A DNA stretch of 64,000 nt from Brevundimonas goettingensis (GTDB lineage Bacteria; Pseudomonadota; Alphaproteobacteria; Caulobacterales; Caulobacteraceae), in NCBI RefSeq assembly GCF_017487405.1, contig NZ_CP062222.1:1101001-1165000 (forward strand). The letters are read 5' to 3'. A model generated the notes under the pieces. It saw only the letters and a list, made by a program, of their open reading frames with translations, made no database searches and was not told where the DNA came from. Shown here piece after piece: positions 26,279 to 35,371 of this stretch (position 1 is the first letter of the stretch; every line of letters begins with the position of its first letter). The position numbers and the translations under genes are program-made.

Positions 26279-27849
26279 TGAGCACCATGAACACTATCGG
26301 CCGCCCGACCGCCCCCAATCAAGTCCAGTCCAAGCCCGCGACCCTGACCGGCGCGCGCGGCCTGCTTCAGGACGAGCATCTGATCTTCGAGAGCGACGGC
26401 TGGGGCAAGACTGGCGTCGACCTGCCCGAGCCCGCCACCGACGGCGGGGACCTGGGCGACCTGGTCCGTCGCGATCCGATCGGTCTGCCGGGCCTGTCGG
26501 AGCCCGAGGCGATGCGCCACTATGTGCGCCTGAGCCAGAAGAACCACGCCATCGACCTGGCCATCTATCCGCTGGGCTCGTGCACGATGAAGCACAACCC
26601 GCGTCTGAACGAGAAGATGGCGCGCCTGCCGGGCTTCTCGGACATCCACCCGCTGCAGCCGCAGTCGACGGTGCAGGGCGCGCTGGAGCTGATGGACACC
26701 CTGGCGCACTGGCTGAAGACCCTGACCGGCATGCCCGCGGTGGCCCTGTCGCCCAAGGCCGGCGCCCATGGCGAACTGTGCGGCCTGATGGCCATTCGCG
26801 CGGCCCACGAGGCCAAGGGCGAGCACGAGAAGCGCCGCAAGGTGCTGGTCCCGACCTCGGCCCACGGCACCAACCCGGCGACCGCCGCCTTCGTCGGCTA
26901 TACGGTCGTGGAAGTGGCCCAGACCGACGACGGCCGCGTGGACGTCGCCGACTTGGCCTCCAAGCTGGGTGACGACGTCGCCGCCATCATGGTGACCAAC
27001 CCCAACACCTGCGGCCTGTTCGAGCGCGACATCCTGGAGATCAGCCGCCTGACGCATGAGGCGGGCGCCTATTTCTACTGCGACGGCGCCAACTTCAACG
27101 CCATCGTCGGCCGGGTGCGCCCGGGCGATCTCGGCGTCGACGCCATGCACATCAACCTGCACAAGACCTTCTCCACGCCCCACGGCGGCGGCGGTCCGGG
27201 CGCGGGTCCGGTCGTGCTGTCGGAAGCCTTGGCGCCCTTCGCCCCGGCCCCTTGGGTCGTGCATGACGCTGACGGCTATTCGCTGATCGAGCGGGAGGAG
27301 GGCGACGCCGCCCAGGCCTTCGGCCGCCTCTGCGCCTTCCAGGGCCAGATGGGCATGTATGTTCGCGCCCTCAGCTACATGATGAGCCACGGTTCGGACG
27401 GCCTGCGTCAGGTTGCCGAGGACGCCGTCCTGAACGCCAACTACATCAAGGCCCGCCTGTCGGATCTTATGAGCCCGGCCTTCCCCGACGGCCCCTGCAT
27501 GCACGAGGCCCTGTTCGACGACGAATGGCTGAAGGGCACGGACGTCACCACCCTCGACTTCGCCAAGGCGATGATCGACGAGGGCTTCCACCCGATGACC
27601 ATGTATTTCCCGCTCGTCGTCCACGGCGCCATGCTGATCGAGCCGACCGAGACGGAATCGAAGCAGGAGCTGGACCGGTTCATCAACGCCATGCGCCTGC
27701 TGGCGGAAGCGGCCAAGGCCGGCGACGTCGACCGCTTCAAGGGCGCGCCCTTCCATGCCCCGCTCAAGCGTCTGGACGAAACCCGCGCCGCCCGCTCGCC
27801 GGTGCTGCGCTGGTCGGCTCCGGCCGGGACGAATATCGCCGCCGAATAG
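26278..27849 (+). CDS. gcvPB: Glycine dehydrogenase (decarboxylating) subunit 2
   Basis: The second half of the split P protein. The 523-residue subunit carries the PLP lysine in HINLHKTFSTPHGGGGPG, with HAPYPLGSCTMKHNPRLNE-type motifs (here YPLGSCTMKHNPRLNEKMA), SPKAGAHGELCGLMAIRAAHE and TSAHGTNPATAAF. The C-terminal MTMYFPLVVHGAMLIEPTETESKQELDRF is also diagnostic. The start codon overlaps the stop of the embedded exported-protein gene by one base. It is the last gene of the glycine-responsive operon. Confidence 0.97.
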   Translation: MSTMNTIGRPTAPNQVQSKPATLTGARGLLQDEHLIFESDGWGKTGVDLPEPATDGGDLGDLVRRDPIGLPGLSEPEAMRHYVRLSQKNHAIDLAIYPLGSCTMKHNPRLNEKMARLPGFSDIHPLQPQSTVQGALELMDTLAHWLKTLTGMPAVALSPKAGAHGELCGLMAIRAAHEAKGEHEKRRKVLVPTSAHGTNPATAAFVGYTVVEVAQTDDGRVDVADLASKLGDDVAAIMVTNPNTCGLFERDILEISRLTHEAGAYFYCDGANFNAIVGRVRPGDLGVDAMHINLHKTFSTPHGGGGPGAGPVVLSEALAPFAPAPWVVHDADGYSLIEREEGDAAQAFGRLCAFQGQMGMYVRALSYMMSHGSDGLRQVAEDAVLNANYIKARLSDLMSPAFPDGPCMHEALFDDEWLKGTDVTTLDFAKAMIDEGFHPMTMYFPLVVHGAMLIEPTETESKQELDRFINAMRLLAEAAKAGDVDRFKGAPFHAPLKRLDETRAARSPVLRWSAPAGTNIAAE

Positions 27850-27886
27850 GCTTGCGGGGAGGGCGGATCGCGCCGACATCGTCGGT

Positions 27887-28807
27887 ATGGCCGCCTTCAC
27901 CGTTCGCGACATCCCCGACCTTTCCGGCAAGCTGGCCGTCGTCACAGGGGCGACCGGCGGGCTGGGACTGGAGACGGCGCTTGCCCTCGCGGGCGCCGGC
28001 GCCGAGGTGGCCCTCGTCGGCCGCAATCCGGCCAAGGGACGCGACGCCGCGGCCCTGATCCGCACGCGCCACCCGGGCGCCAAGGTCTGGTTCGAACAGG
28101 TCGATCTGGCCAGTCTGAGCTCGGTGGGCGAGTTCGCGGACGAGATGCTGGCCGAGGGCCGGCCGATCGACATCCTGATCAACAACGCCGGCGTCATGGC
28201 CCTGCCCAGGCGCCAGACGACGGCGGACGGGTTCGAGATGCAGTTCGGGACCAACTACCTGTCCCACTTCGCCCTGACGGCGCGGCTGCTGCCGCTGCTG
28301 ACAACAGGGCAGGCACGCGTGGTTCAACTGGCCAGCATCGCCCACAAGGGCGGCCGTATCCGCCTGGACGACCTCAACCATGAGCGCGGCTATCGAGCCT
28401 GGCCGGTCTATCAGCAGTCCAAGCTGGCCATGCTGATGTTCGCCGTCGAGCTGGACCGCCGCAGTCGGGCCAACGGCTGGGGCCTGACCAGCGTCGCGGC
28501 CCATCCCGGCTTCGCCCGCACCGATCTGATCGCCAACGGCCCGGCGGTGGACGGCGGCTCCCTGTTCGAATGGGGCGTCAGCCTGCTGGCGCCCGTTCTG
28601 AGCCATTCGGCGGCTGACGGCGCGCTACCGACCCTGATGGCCGCGACAGCGTCGGGTGTCGTCGGCGGTCAGTATTTCGGGCCTCAGGGCTGGAACGACA
28701 TGAAGGGCCCACCGGGAATCGCCGACATCCGGCCCCAGGCGATGGACCCCGAGGTCGCGACCAAGCTCTGGACCGCCTCGGAGGGGCTGACAGGCGTGAC
28801 CTTCTGA
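27887..28807 (+). CDS. SDR-family oxidoreductase (retinol-dehydrogenase-like)
   Basis: A 306-residue short-chain dehydrogenase of the larger, WW-oxidoreductase/retinol-dehydrogenase-like type. It has VVTGATGGLGLETALALA for NADP binding, ILINNAGVM, and the active-site YQQSKLAMLMFAVELDRR. SVAAHPGFARTDL follows. The C-terminal 90 residues are specific to this subgroup. The substrate is unknown. It lies 37 bases after gcvPB with a GGGGAGGGCGG stretch upstream of the ATG, and may be co-transcribed with gcv by read-through, although no functional link is evident. Confidence 0.8.
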   Translation: MAAFTVRDIPDLSGKLAVVTGATGGLGLETALALAGAGAEVALVGRNPAKGRDAAALIRTRHPGAKVWFEQVDLASLSSVGEFADEMLAEGRPIDILINNAGVMALPRRQTTADGFEMQFGTNYLSHFALTARLLPLLTTGQARVVQLASIAHKGGRIRLDDLNHERGYRAWPVYQQSKLAMLMFAVELDRRSRANGWGLTSVAAHPGFARTDLIANGPAVDGGSLFEWGVSLLAPVLSHSAADGALPTLMAATASGVVGGQYFGPQGWNDMKGPPGIADIRPQAMDPEVATKLWTASEGLTGVTF

Positions 28808-28995
28808 GCACGGGCGAGGGCAGGTGGGGGCAGGCTTACAAAACCTTCACCGTTCAGCCTCGGTTCAGCCACCGAAGCAGATTGTAAACACCGTTGTGGC
28901 AAGGTCGTCACGGTCCGGGCTTTCCGGCCAGATCGTGGACCCGGAGAACCCCGGGGACGTTGTCAGAACAGACTGTCTTCCTATCTGGACCTCCC

Positions 28996-29400
28996 GTGAC
29001 CTTCGCACCCACCCTGTCCGATTTCCAGCCTCGCTCCCGCGATCCGCTGCGCGCGCTCAAGCGCTCGGCGCTGGTGTTCGCGGGCGTGCTGGTGGTCATC
29101 CTGGGCCTGCTGATCGGGCCATTGCCGGGGCCCGGCGGGATTCCGGTGGTGACCTTGGGTCTGGTCCTGATCCTGCGCGGATCGTGGAAGGCCAAGCGGC
29201 TGTTTATCCGCGCCCAGTACGCCCGGCCGAAGTGGGTCTATCCGTTCCGCCGCCTGATGCGGAAGCGTCCGGAGTTCGCGCCGGTCTTCTGGCAACAGGC
29301 GCTGCGGGCCGAGAAGCTGGTGCTGCGCCGCGCCAACCGGCCCCTCAAGGGCTGGCGCAAACGTCTGCGCCGCACGCCGCGCAAGCCGGCCTTCGCCTGA
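28996..29400 (+). CDS. PGPGW-motif transmembrane protein
   Basis: A 134-residue membrane protein. ALVFAGVLVVILGLLIGPLPGPGGIPVVTLGLVLIL forms a re-entrant or double membrane segment, with the P-x-P-G-P-G turn that names the family (putative transmembrane protein PGPGW). The C-terminal 70 residues are strongly basic (WKAKRLFIRAQYARPKW; KGWRKRLRRTPRKP), so that part is cytoplasmic. The start is uncertain: the frame opens earlier, but a GTG at 28996 gives the usual N-terminus. No function is established. It is preceded by 188 bases with no gene. Confidence 0.7.
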   Translation: MTFAPTLSDFQPRSRDPLRALKRSALVFAGVLVVILGLLIGPLPGPGGIPVVTLGLVLILRGSWKAKRLFIRAQYARPKWVYPFRRLMRKRPEFAPVFWQQALRAEKLVLRRANRPLKGWRKRLRRTPRKPAFA

Positions 29401-29555
29401 TCTGACCCTGACAAAAACGACGCTTTTCGCGCCTGCGTTGTCGCACGCGCGAAGCACGCGCTTGTGAATACGGCAGAATGGCGCCCTGCTGAGACAGGCG
29501 TAGACTCGTCCCTGCGTTATCGGAACGGAAAAAGGCGTTGGGAGGCGCTGTCGTT

Positions 29556-30035
29556 ATGATGTCACGCGTTAAAAAGGGACTGGTCGCCGGTTTGGCGGCC
29601 ACAGTGGTCGTCTTCGTTCTCGAAGGGATCAATCAGTTCGCGGGGCCGTGGTTCACCCCGTCGTTTCCGGCCATCGTGGCCAGTATGATCGGCATGGACG
29701 GCAATGTCGCCGTCGGCTGGATCGCCCACTTCCTGATGGGGACCGTCGTCCTCGGGCCGCTGTTCGGCATTCTCTGCCCCCGGCTGCCTACCGACACCCA
29801 GGCCACCAAGGGCATCGCCTTCTCGGTGGGGGCCTTCGTCATCATGATGACGGGCGTCTTCCTGTTCGGCGGACCGAGCACCTTCGCCGGTGACGCCGGC
29901 TTCGGCGTCGTGGCCTGGCTGCTGATCACCAATGTGGTGTTCGGGATCGTGCTGGGGCTCGTCTATGGCGAGCTGGTCACGCGCGAGAAGAAGGCGGCCA
30001 AGCTGATGTCGGCCGGCGGCATTCCCGCCCACTGA
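29556..30035 (+). CDS. Polytopic membrane protein, DUF6789-like
   Basis: A 159-residue protein with four predicted membrane segments (about residues 8-26, 49-73, 86-103 and 115-140). VKKGLVAGLAATVVVFVLEGINQ at the N-terminus, WIAHFLMGTVVLGPLFGIL in the second segment and a Gly-rich last segment (NVVFGIVLGLVYGELV) suggest a small channel- or carrier-like fold. I know similar proteins only as uncharacterised. The ATG at 29556 is preceded by GGGAGG at the right distance. It converges with the ATP synthase operon, whose terminator lies between them. Confidence 0.65.
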   Translation: MMSRVKKGLVAGLAATVVVFVLEGINQFAGPWFTPSFPAIVASMIGMDGNVAVGWIAHFLMGTVVLGPLFGILCPRLPTDTQATKGIAFSVGAFVIMMTGVFLFGGPSTFAGDAGFGVVAWLLITNVVFGIVLGLVYGELVTREKKAAKLMSAGGIPAH

Positions 30036-30052
30036 CTTCGGTCGGGGCCACG

Positions 30053-30081
30053 AAAAAGGCCCCGCCGTCGCCGGCGGGGCC
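30053..30081 (-). terminator. Intrinsic terminator of the F0 ATP synthase operon
   Basis: GGCCCCGCC (30058-30066) pairs perfectly with GGCGGGGCC (30073-30081) across a six-base loop. On the minus strand the hairpin is followed at once by five T residues (complement of 30053-30057). It lies 27 bases past the atpF stop. The plus-strand gene ending at 30035 would meet the same hairpin without a T-run. Confidence 0.9.
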
Positions 30082-30107
30082 TGATGTCGTTGCCGGAACG
30101 GCCGCTT

Positions 30108-30620
30108 CTAGTTGAGGCGGGCGCTGATCTGGGCGATGGCGGCGTCGAGCATCGGATCGCTCTTCTGCCCCGAAACGCGGGCGGTCAGGATTTGCTCGGC
30201 GGCGCGCGACGCCAAGTCGGCGGCGGCGGCCTTCACTTCCGCGGACGCCTGGGCCTCGGCCTGGGCGATGCGGCGCTCGGCCAGGGCCTGACGGCGGGCG
30301 AGGGTTTCTTCCAGCTTGGCCTTGGCCTCGGTCTCCATGACGCGGGCGTCGGCCTCGGCGGCGCGGAGCATTTCGGCGGCCTGGGCTTCAGCCTCGGCCT
30401 TCTCGGCGCGGATCTGCTTGAGCAGGGCTTCGGCCTCGGCGCGCAGACGGGCAGCCTCGTCCAGTTCGGACTGGATCTTGGCGGCCTTGGCGTCCAGCTG
30501 GGCGCCGACCATCTTGAACACACCGGCGACGACCAGGATGACGAAGAACAGCGCCAGGGCGACTGCGACCCAGAGTTCCGGGTTGTCGAGCGCATAGAGT
30601 TCGGGGTTGAAAAATTCCAT
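30108..30620 (-). CDS. atpF: F0F1 ATP synthase subunit b
   Basis: Subunit b is the peripheral stalk of F0F1 ATP synthase. The 170-residue protein has one N-terminal membrane segment ([22 protein letters not shown], about residues 16-37) and a long charged helical coiled coil rich in Ala, Glu, Lys and Arg. Its start overlaps the stop of the b' gene by one base, and it is the last gene of the operon before a strong terminator. The name b rather than b' is by order and by its length. Confidence 0.93.
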   Translation of the reverse strand: MEFFNPELYALDNPELWVAVALALFFVILVVAGVFKMVGAQLDAKAAKIQSELDEAARLRAEAEALLKQIRAEKAEAEAQAAEMLRAAEADARVMETEAKAKLEETLARRQALAERRIAQAEAQASAEVKAAAADLASRAAEQILTARVSGQKSDPMLDAAIAQISARLN

Positions 30621-31213
30621 CAGGCGGCTCCCTTGACCGCGGCGGCGACTTCAGCGGCGGTGGCCGCCTTGCCGGTCAGGTGCTCGACGATGGCCGAGGC
30701 GGTGTCGGTGGCGATGGTCGAGACATTGGCCATGGCGGCGTCGCGGGTCTTGCCGATAGCGGTCTCGGCCTCGGCGATGCGGGCGCTGACCACGGCTTCT
30801 TCCTCGGCGGCGCGACGGTTGGCTTCGTCGGTGACGCGGGCCTTGGCGGCGGCGGCGGTGGCGCGGGCCTTGGCGCGGGCGTCGGCGACCTCGGCCTTGG
30901 CCTGCTCGGCTTGGCCGGCGGCCTCGGCCTGGACCTGACGCGCGGTCTCGACGGCGGTGGAAATGGTCGACGCGCGCTCGTCGAACACCCGGCGCATGCG
31001 CGGGGCGAAGACCTTGGCGATCAGCGCGTAGAGAATGACAAACAGGAAGACCAGATAGACGATCTGCCCGAACCAGTGCTGGAACTCGAACTGCGGCAGG
31101 CCGCCGGAACCGTGTTCGCCGCCGTGGGCGGCTTCGGTCGTGGCGTGGGTGTCTGCCGGCGCGACCGCATGGGGCGCGTCAGAGGGCACGGCATGGACGG
31201 GGGGTGTGGTCAT
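30620..31213 (-). CDS. atpF2: F0F1 ATP synthase subunit b'
   Basis: Subunit b' is the second stalk subunit found in alphaproteobacteria and phototrophs, pairing with b. The 197-residue protein has a non-conserved Ala/His/Pro-rich N-terminus of about 40 residues. A membrane helix ([24 protein letters not shown]) and a long Ala/Glu/Lys coiled coil follow. [27 protein letters not shown] is typical. It follows atpE after a 79-base gap that contains a hairpin, and its stop overlaps the atpF start. Confidence 0.92.
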   Translation of the reverse strand: MTTPPVHAVPSDAPHAVAPADTHATTEAAHGGEHGSGGLPQFEFQHWFGQIVYLVFLFVILYALIAKVFAPRMRRVFDERASTISTAVETARQVQAEAAGQAEQAKAEVADARAKARATAAAAKARVTDEANRRAAEEEAVVSARIAEAETAIGKTRDAAMANVSTIATDTASAIVEHLTGKAATAAEVAAAVKGAA

Positions 31214-31251
31214 CGATCGCCTGGTCTTTGAACAGTGACGTCATCGTCGAC

Positions 31252-31278
31252 GCGTGCGGACCGCCAGGGCCCGCACGC
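31252..31278 (-). repeat. Intercistronic hairpin between atpE and the b' gene
   Basis: GCGTGCGG (31252-31259) pairs with CCGCACGC (31271-31278), an eight-base G/C-rich stem with an 11-base loop, 15 bases past the atpE stop on the minus strand. There is no T-run, so it is not an intrinsic terminator. It could stabilise the upstream atpE message. Confidence 0.6.
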
Positions 31279-31292
31279 GCGCGATGTCGGTT

Positions 31293-31526
31293 TTAGTTGG
31301 CGCCGCTGTACAGCAGGAAGCCGATGACGAACGACAGGATGCCCAGGGCTTCCGCCAGGGCGGCGCCGACGAACAGGTTGCCGACTTGCGAGGCGGCGGC
31401 CGACGGGTTGCGCAGGGCGCCCGTCAGGAAGCTGCCGAAGATGTTGCCGACGCCGATACCGGCGCCGATCATGCCGGTCATTGCGAGGCCGGCGCCGATG
31501 GCCTTGGCGGCTGCTACTTCCATCAT
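31293..31526 (-). CDS. atpE: F0F1 ATP synthase subunit c
   Basis: Subunit c forms the proton-driven rotor ring. The 77-residue protein is two membrane helices joined by a polar loop (ALRNPSA). The proton-binding glutamate is in the second helix ([14 protein letters not shown], about residue 59). The first helix is Gly-rich ([18 protein letters not shown]), as needed for ring packing. It lies 48 bases after atpB, and the following gap carries a hairpin. Confidence 0.97.
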   Translation of the reverse strand: MMEVAAAKAIGAGLAMTGMIGAGIGVGNIFGSFLTGALRNPSAAASQVGNLFVGAALAEALGILSFVIGFLLYSGAN

Positions 31527-31574
31527 TCTCTAGTCCTAGTTAGTTGGTTTGGTAGGAAAATACTGAACCGGCCC

Positions 31575-32348
31575 CTAGTGGGCGTGGTCCAGGTTGACCA
31601 CATCGTTCAGGTAGATGCAGGTCAGAACAGCGAAAACGAACGCCTGAAGGAAGGCGACGAGGAACTCAAGCGCGGTCAGGCCGACGGTCATGCCCATCGA
31701 CAGCGGGGCGATCAGGATGCCGAGCCAGCCGGCGCCGCCGATGACGGCCGTGGCCACGAAGCCCGCGAACACCTTCAGCGCCACGTGACCGCCCAGCATG
31801 TTGCCGAACAGACGAAGGGTGAGGGTCAGGGGACGCAGCAGGAAGGAGAAGAACTCGATCAGGCCGACGACCGGGCGCATCACCAGCGGGGCGCCGGTGG
31901 GCCAGAACAGCTTGAAGAAGCCCAGGCCGTTCTTGACGAAGCCGACGACCACCACGACCGAGAAGGCGATGACGCCGAAGGTCGCCGTGATGGCCAGCTG
32001 CGAGGTCGCGGTGAAGCTGAGGAACAGGCCGAGGATGTTCATCGCCAGGATGAAGGTGAAGATGGCGAAGACGAACGGGAAATACTTCTTGCCGTCATGA
32101 CCGATGATCGAGTCGGTCATGTTGTCGATCATGCCGAACAGGGTCTCGCCCGAAGCCTGAAGACGACCCGGAACGACCTTGGCGCTCATGGTCACCAGCT
32201 GCAGGAACAGAACCACGACGAGGAAGCCGATGGTCATCGCCAGGTGCGAGTTGGTGAAGGCGAGGTCGACGTGACCGATGACAGGCAGGGTTACGTCGGG
32301 GAGATCGACGTATTTCTGAATTCGAAACTGGTGAAGCGGATCAGCCAT
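31575..32348 (-). CDS. atpB: F0F1 ATP synthase subunit a
   Basis: Subunit a provides the proton half-channels beside the c ring. The 257-residue polytopic protein has the essential arginine in LRPLTLTLRLFGNMLGGH, and typical N-terminal HQFRIQKYVDLP and C-terminal YLNDVVNLDHAH. There are six or so membrane segments. It starts seven bases after atpI stops and is the second gene of the F0 operon. Confidence 0.97.
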   Translation of the reverse strand: MADPLHQFRIQKYVDLPDVTLPVIGHVDLAFTNSHLAMTIGFLVVVLFLQLVTMSAKVVPGRLQASGETLFGMIDNMTDSIIGHDGKKYFPFVFAIFTFILAMNILGLFLSFTATSQLAITATFGVIAFSVVVVVGFVKNGLGFFKLFWPTGAPLVMRPVVGLIEFFSFLLRPLTLTLRLFGNMLGGHVALKVFAGFVATAVIGGAGWLGILIAPLSMGMTVGLTALEFLVAFLQAFVFAVLTCIYLNDVVNLDHAH

Positions 32349-32355
32349 GGGCCCC

Positions 32356-32715
32356 TTAGTCTTCTTCGTCTTCGTCGAGGGGAACCGTCTCCGGCTCCAC
32401 TCCAGTTGCTTTTGCTTCAGCCATAAGACGTTGCGACGTCCGCCAGCCCATCCACAGTGACACGCCGAAGCCCAGAAGGACGCCGCCGATCGTTCCCCAC
32501 GGACTGGTGTTTGCGAACCGGTCCACGAGCAGGCCCAGGATCAGGCCTACAAATACGCCGCCCAGCAGGTCGGCGAGAATCCGCCATGCCTGCGAGGCTG
32601 CCTTCTGACCCGCCAGCTCCTGAGAGATCTGGCTCCGGGTCCGCGCCTCCAGCGAGGAAGCGCTGTCGTTGAGGCGTTTGATCGCCTCTTCGCGCGATTC
32701 CGTCGGTTGGGACAT
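32356..32715 (-). CDS. atpI: AtpI-like F0F1 ATP synthase assembly protein
   Basis: AtpI helps assemble the c ring and is the usual first gene of F0 operons. The 119-residue protein has a polar N-terminus with a helical stretch (LEARTRSQISQELAGQKAASQA) and two membrane segments (LGGVFVGLILGLLVDRF and WGTIGGVLLGFGVSLWMGWR). It ends in a very acidic C-terminus (VPLDEDEED). The G-G-V-F-x-G-x-x-x-G-x-x-x-D pattern is typical. The 232 bases upstream, to the divergent ABC gene, should hold the operon promoter; I could not pick it out with confidence. Confidence 0.88.
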   Translation of the reverse strand: MSQPTESREEAIKRLNDSASSLEARTRSQISQELAGQKAASQAWRILADLLGGVFVGLILGLLVDRFANTSPWGTIGGVLLGFGVSLWMGWRTSQRLMAEAKATGVEPETVPLDEDEED

Positions 32716-32947
32716 GGGTTGTATCGGCTCGACGTCCCGGCAAGCCCGGACGGGGTCTGAATTCGGCGCGGAACCTATAGGCGAGGGGCGCTTTGGTCAA
32801 GGCGTGTTACAGCCTGTCTAAGTTGCTGATCCTGCGAAAGATTTTTTATCCCCATGGTGGTGTGACGAAGCGTCGCCGCGGGGGGAGGGGATTGTCACAG
32901 GGGACGGTTCGTCCATCGCCCTTTCTTCCGGGTGCGGCGCCATCCAT

Positions 32948-34867
32948 ATGCAGGCGATGACGATGAGAGGCAGTGAGCGCGGCGGGCGTGGCGGACGCAA
33001 CAAGGGTCCGGAGGCCCGGGCGGGGGCTCCGACCGACAAACTCGAGGACCCCAACACCTTCGCCGCCCTGGCCGATCTGACGCGGCTGGTCGGTCGCTCG
33101 GGCGCGCCGCAGCTCCGCCTGAGGCTGATCGCGGCGATTCTGCTGACCCTGGCGGGCAAGGGTCTGGGCGTGCTGGCGCCCCTGGTGCTGGGCGCGGCGG
33201 TGAATCACCTGTCGCGCGGGCAGGGGGCGGGCGTCTCCGTCGGCCTGGGCTTCGCGGCCTTTGCCGTGGGCTGGGCCATGGTGCGCTTCCTGTCGGCGGC
33301 CACGCCCCAGATTTCCGATGTCGTCTTCGCTCCCGTGCGGGCTGCGGCCCAGCGACGCACGGCCGCCGAGACCTTCGCCCACGCGCTCAATCTGTCGCTG
33401 GACTTCCACCAGACCAAGCGGTCGGGCTCCCTGTCGCGGACGATGGACCGGGGCGCGCGGTCGGTCGATTTCCTGCTGCGCATCCTGGCCTTCAACCTGG
33501 TCCCGACGGTCGTGGAACTGGCGCTGGCCGCGGCCGTGCTGGGCGGCAAGTACGACTGGCGATTCGCAGCCGTCGCCGTCGTCGTGGTGGTCATCTACAC
33601 CGGCCTGACCTTCGGGGTGTCCAACTGGCGGATCGAGCACCGCCGGGTGATGAACGCCGCCGATTCGGAGGCCGCCGGCCTCGCCGTCGATGCCCTGCTC
33701 AACTACGAGACGGTCAAGTCGTTCGGGGCCGAGGCGCGCGCGGCCGAGGGCTACGACCGGGCGCTCGGCGCCTATAATGTCGCGGCGCTCAAGGCGAACA
33801 CCTCCCTGGCCCTGCTGAACGGCGTCCAGGCCCTGATCATGAACGTCGGGCTCGGGGTCATGGCCGTGCTGGCCGGGTTCGAGGCCGCCGCCGGCCGGAT
33901 GGGCCCCGGCGACGTCACCGCCGCCGTCCTGATCATGATCTCCCTCTACGCCCCGCTGAACATCCTCGGCTTCGCCTATCGCGAGATCCGCCAGTCCTTC
34001 ATCGACATGGAGGAGATGCTCAAGATCACCCGCCAGACGCCCCAGGTCGCCGATGCGGCGGGCGCGCCGGACCTGCCCCGGGCGGCGGATGCGCGCGGCG
34101 GTTCGATCGCTTTCGAGGGCGTCTCCTTCCGCCATGACGCCCGCGCCAATGGGCTGGAGGATGTCGATTTCTTCGCCGCGCCCGGCACGACCACCGCCCT
34201 TGTCGGCCCCTCGGGCTCGGGCAAATCGACCATCGTCAAGCTGGCGCTGCGGCTTCTGGACCCGCAGTCGGGCCGGGTGTTGATCGACGGGCGCGATCTG
34301 CGCGACGTGACCCAGTCCTCACTGCGTCAGGCGGTCGCCCTGGTGCCGCAGGACGTGGCCCTGTTCAACGACAGTCTGAGGGTCAACATCGCCTTCGCCC
34401 GCCCTGATGCGGACGAGGCGGCGATCTGGGCCGCGGCCGAGGCGGCGGAACTGGCGGACTTCATCCGCAATCTGCCCGACGGCATGGACACCAAGGTCGG
34501 CGAGCGCGGCCTGAAACTTTCGGGCGGCGAGCGTCAGCGCGTCGGCATCGCCCGCGCCCTGCTGGCCGACCCCTGCCTGCTGATTCTCGACGAGGCGACC
34601 AGCGCCCTGGACAGCCGCACCGAGGCCGCGATCCAGAAGACGCTCAGAAAGGCCCAGGCGGGCCGTACGACCCTGGTCGTCGCCCACCGGCTGTCGACCA
34701 TCGCCGACGCCGATCAGATTCTGGTGCTCAAGGCCGGGCGCATCGTCGAGCGCGGCGCGCACCACGAACTGGTGGCCCGTGTCGGCGGGGAATATGCGGC
34801 GCTGTGGAAGAAGCAGACGCGCGGCGCCCGTGCGGCCCGGGCCGAGGCCCTGCAGGCGAGCGACTGA
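32948..34867 (+). CDS. Atm1/HMT1-type ABC transporter (fused membrane-ATPase half transporter)
   Basis: A 639-residue ABC exporter half with an N-terminal six-helix membrane domain and a C-terminal ATPase. DHQTKRSGSLSRTMDRGARSVDF-type coupling residues and ALLNYETVKSFGAEARAAEGYD are hallmarks of the Atm1/HMT1 group, which exports glutathione-linked sulfur or metal compounds. The ATPase has Walker A GPSGSGKST, the Q-loop in VALVPQDVALFNDSL, signature LSGGERQR, Walker B LLILDEATSALD and the H-loop in VAHRLSTI. The N-terminus is basic and Gly-rich (RGGRGGRNKG). It should act as a homodimer in the inner membrane. An alternative start is the second Met, four codons in. It is convergent with the gene at 34868, touching it. 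Confidence 0.9.
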   Translation: MQAMTMRGSERGGRGGRNKGPEARAGAPTDKLEDPNTFAALADLTRLVGRSGAPQLRLRLIAAILLTLAGKGLGVLAPLVLGAAVNHLSRGQGAGVSVGLGFAAFAVGWAMVRFLSAATPQISDVVFAPVRAAAQRRTAAETFAHALNLSLDFHQTKRSGSLSRTMDRGARSVDFLLRILAFNLVPTVVELALAAAVLGGKYDWRFAAVAVVVVVIYTGLTFGVSNWRIEHRRVMNAADSEAAGLAVDALLNYETVKSFGAEARAAEGYDRALGAYNVAALKANTSLALLNGVQALIMNVGLGVMAVLAGFEAAAGRMGPGDVTAAVLIMISLYAPLNILGFAYREIRQSFIDMEEMLKITRQTPQVADAAGAPDLPRAADARGGSIAFEGVSFRHDARANGLEDVDFFAAPGTTTALVGPSGSGKSTIVKLALRLLDPQSGRVLIDGRDLRDVTQSSLRQAVALVPQDVALFNDSLRVNIAFARPDADEAAIWAAAEAAELADFIRNLPDGMDTKVGERGLKLSGGERQRVGIARALLADPCLLILDEATSALDSRTEAAIQKTLRKAQAGRTTLVVAHRLSTIADADQILVLKAGRIVERGAHHELVARVGGEYAALWKKQTRGARAARAEALQASD

Positions 34868-35371
34868 TCAGGCCGGGTCGATCTCGTTGGCTTCACCGGG
34901 AGCGGCGGGAATCTTCTTGGCCATGACCTGTTTGAGGCTGTCCAGAACCTGGGCGCGCTCGGCCACGGCTTCGGGCGGCAGGCTCAGGATCAACTGCATC
35001 GACTGGGCGTGGACTGTGACGATACGCCAGTCGAACGGGCGATCCTCGGCGGCGGCGTCGATCAGGTCGCACAGGCCGGCGGCGACGGCGCACAGGTCGA
35101 TCAGCTCGAACGGTCCCGCCGCATCGATGACGGCGCTGGCCAGATCATAGACGTGCTCCAGCACCTGCCGGGCGTCGGGCGCGTCGGGGGCGGGGGGCTT
35201 CAAGGCGGCCAGTTCGGCGACGCGTTCGCCGACGATGGCCTGGCTCTGGGCCTGGAGGGTTTCCAGATGGGCCCGGGCCTGGGCCAGAGCCACGCCGACG
35301 CTGATGCCGCCGGCCTGATCGATCATGGCCGACAGTCGCGACTTCCGCTCTTTTCTGAGGACGACGACCAT
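34868..35371 (-). CDS. Hypothetical protein paired with a response regulator
   Basis: A 167-residue, mostly helical soluble protein. SAMIDQAGGISVGVALAQARAHLETLQAQSQAIVGERVAELAAL and VLEHVYDLASAVIDAAGPFELIDLCAVAAGLCDLI suggest helical bundles. RIVTVHAQSMQLILSLP is a well-formed segment near the end. I recognise no catalytic motif. It overlaps the response regulator gene by one base and follows it on the same strand, a pairing I associate with Caulobacterales. It may be the regulator's partner or output protein; that is inference from position alone. Confidence 0.6.
   Translation of the reverse strand: MVVVLRKERKSRLSAMIDQAGGISVGVALAQARAHLETLQAQSQAIVGERVAELAALKPPAPDAPDARQVLEHVYDLASAVIDAAGPFELIDLCAVAAGLCDLIDAAAEDRPFDWRIVTVHAQSMQLILSLPPEAVAERAQVLDSLKQVMAKKIPAAPGEANEIDPA

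Noticed and set aside
26251..28254. 667-codon minus-strand frame over gcvPB
   Set aside because: Antisense shadow; GcvPB motifs are unmistakable on the plus strand.
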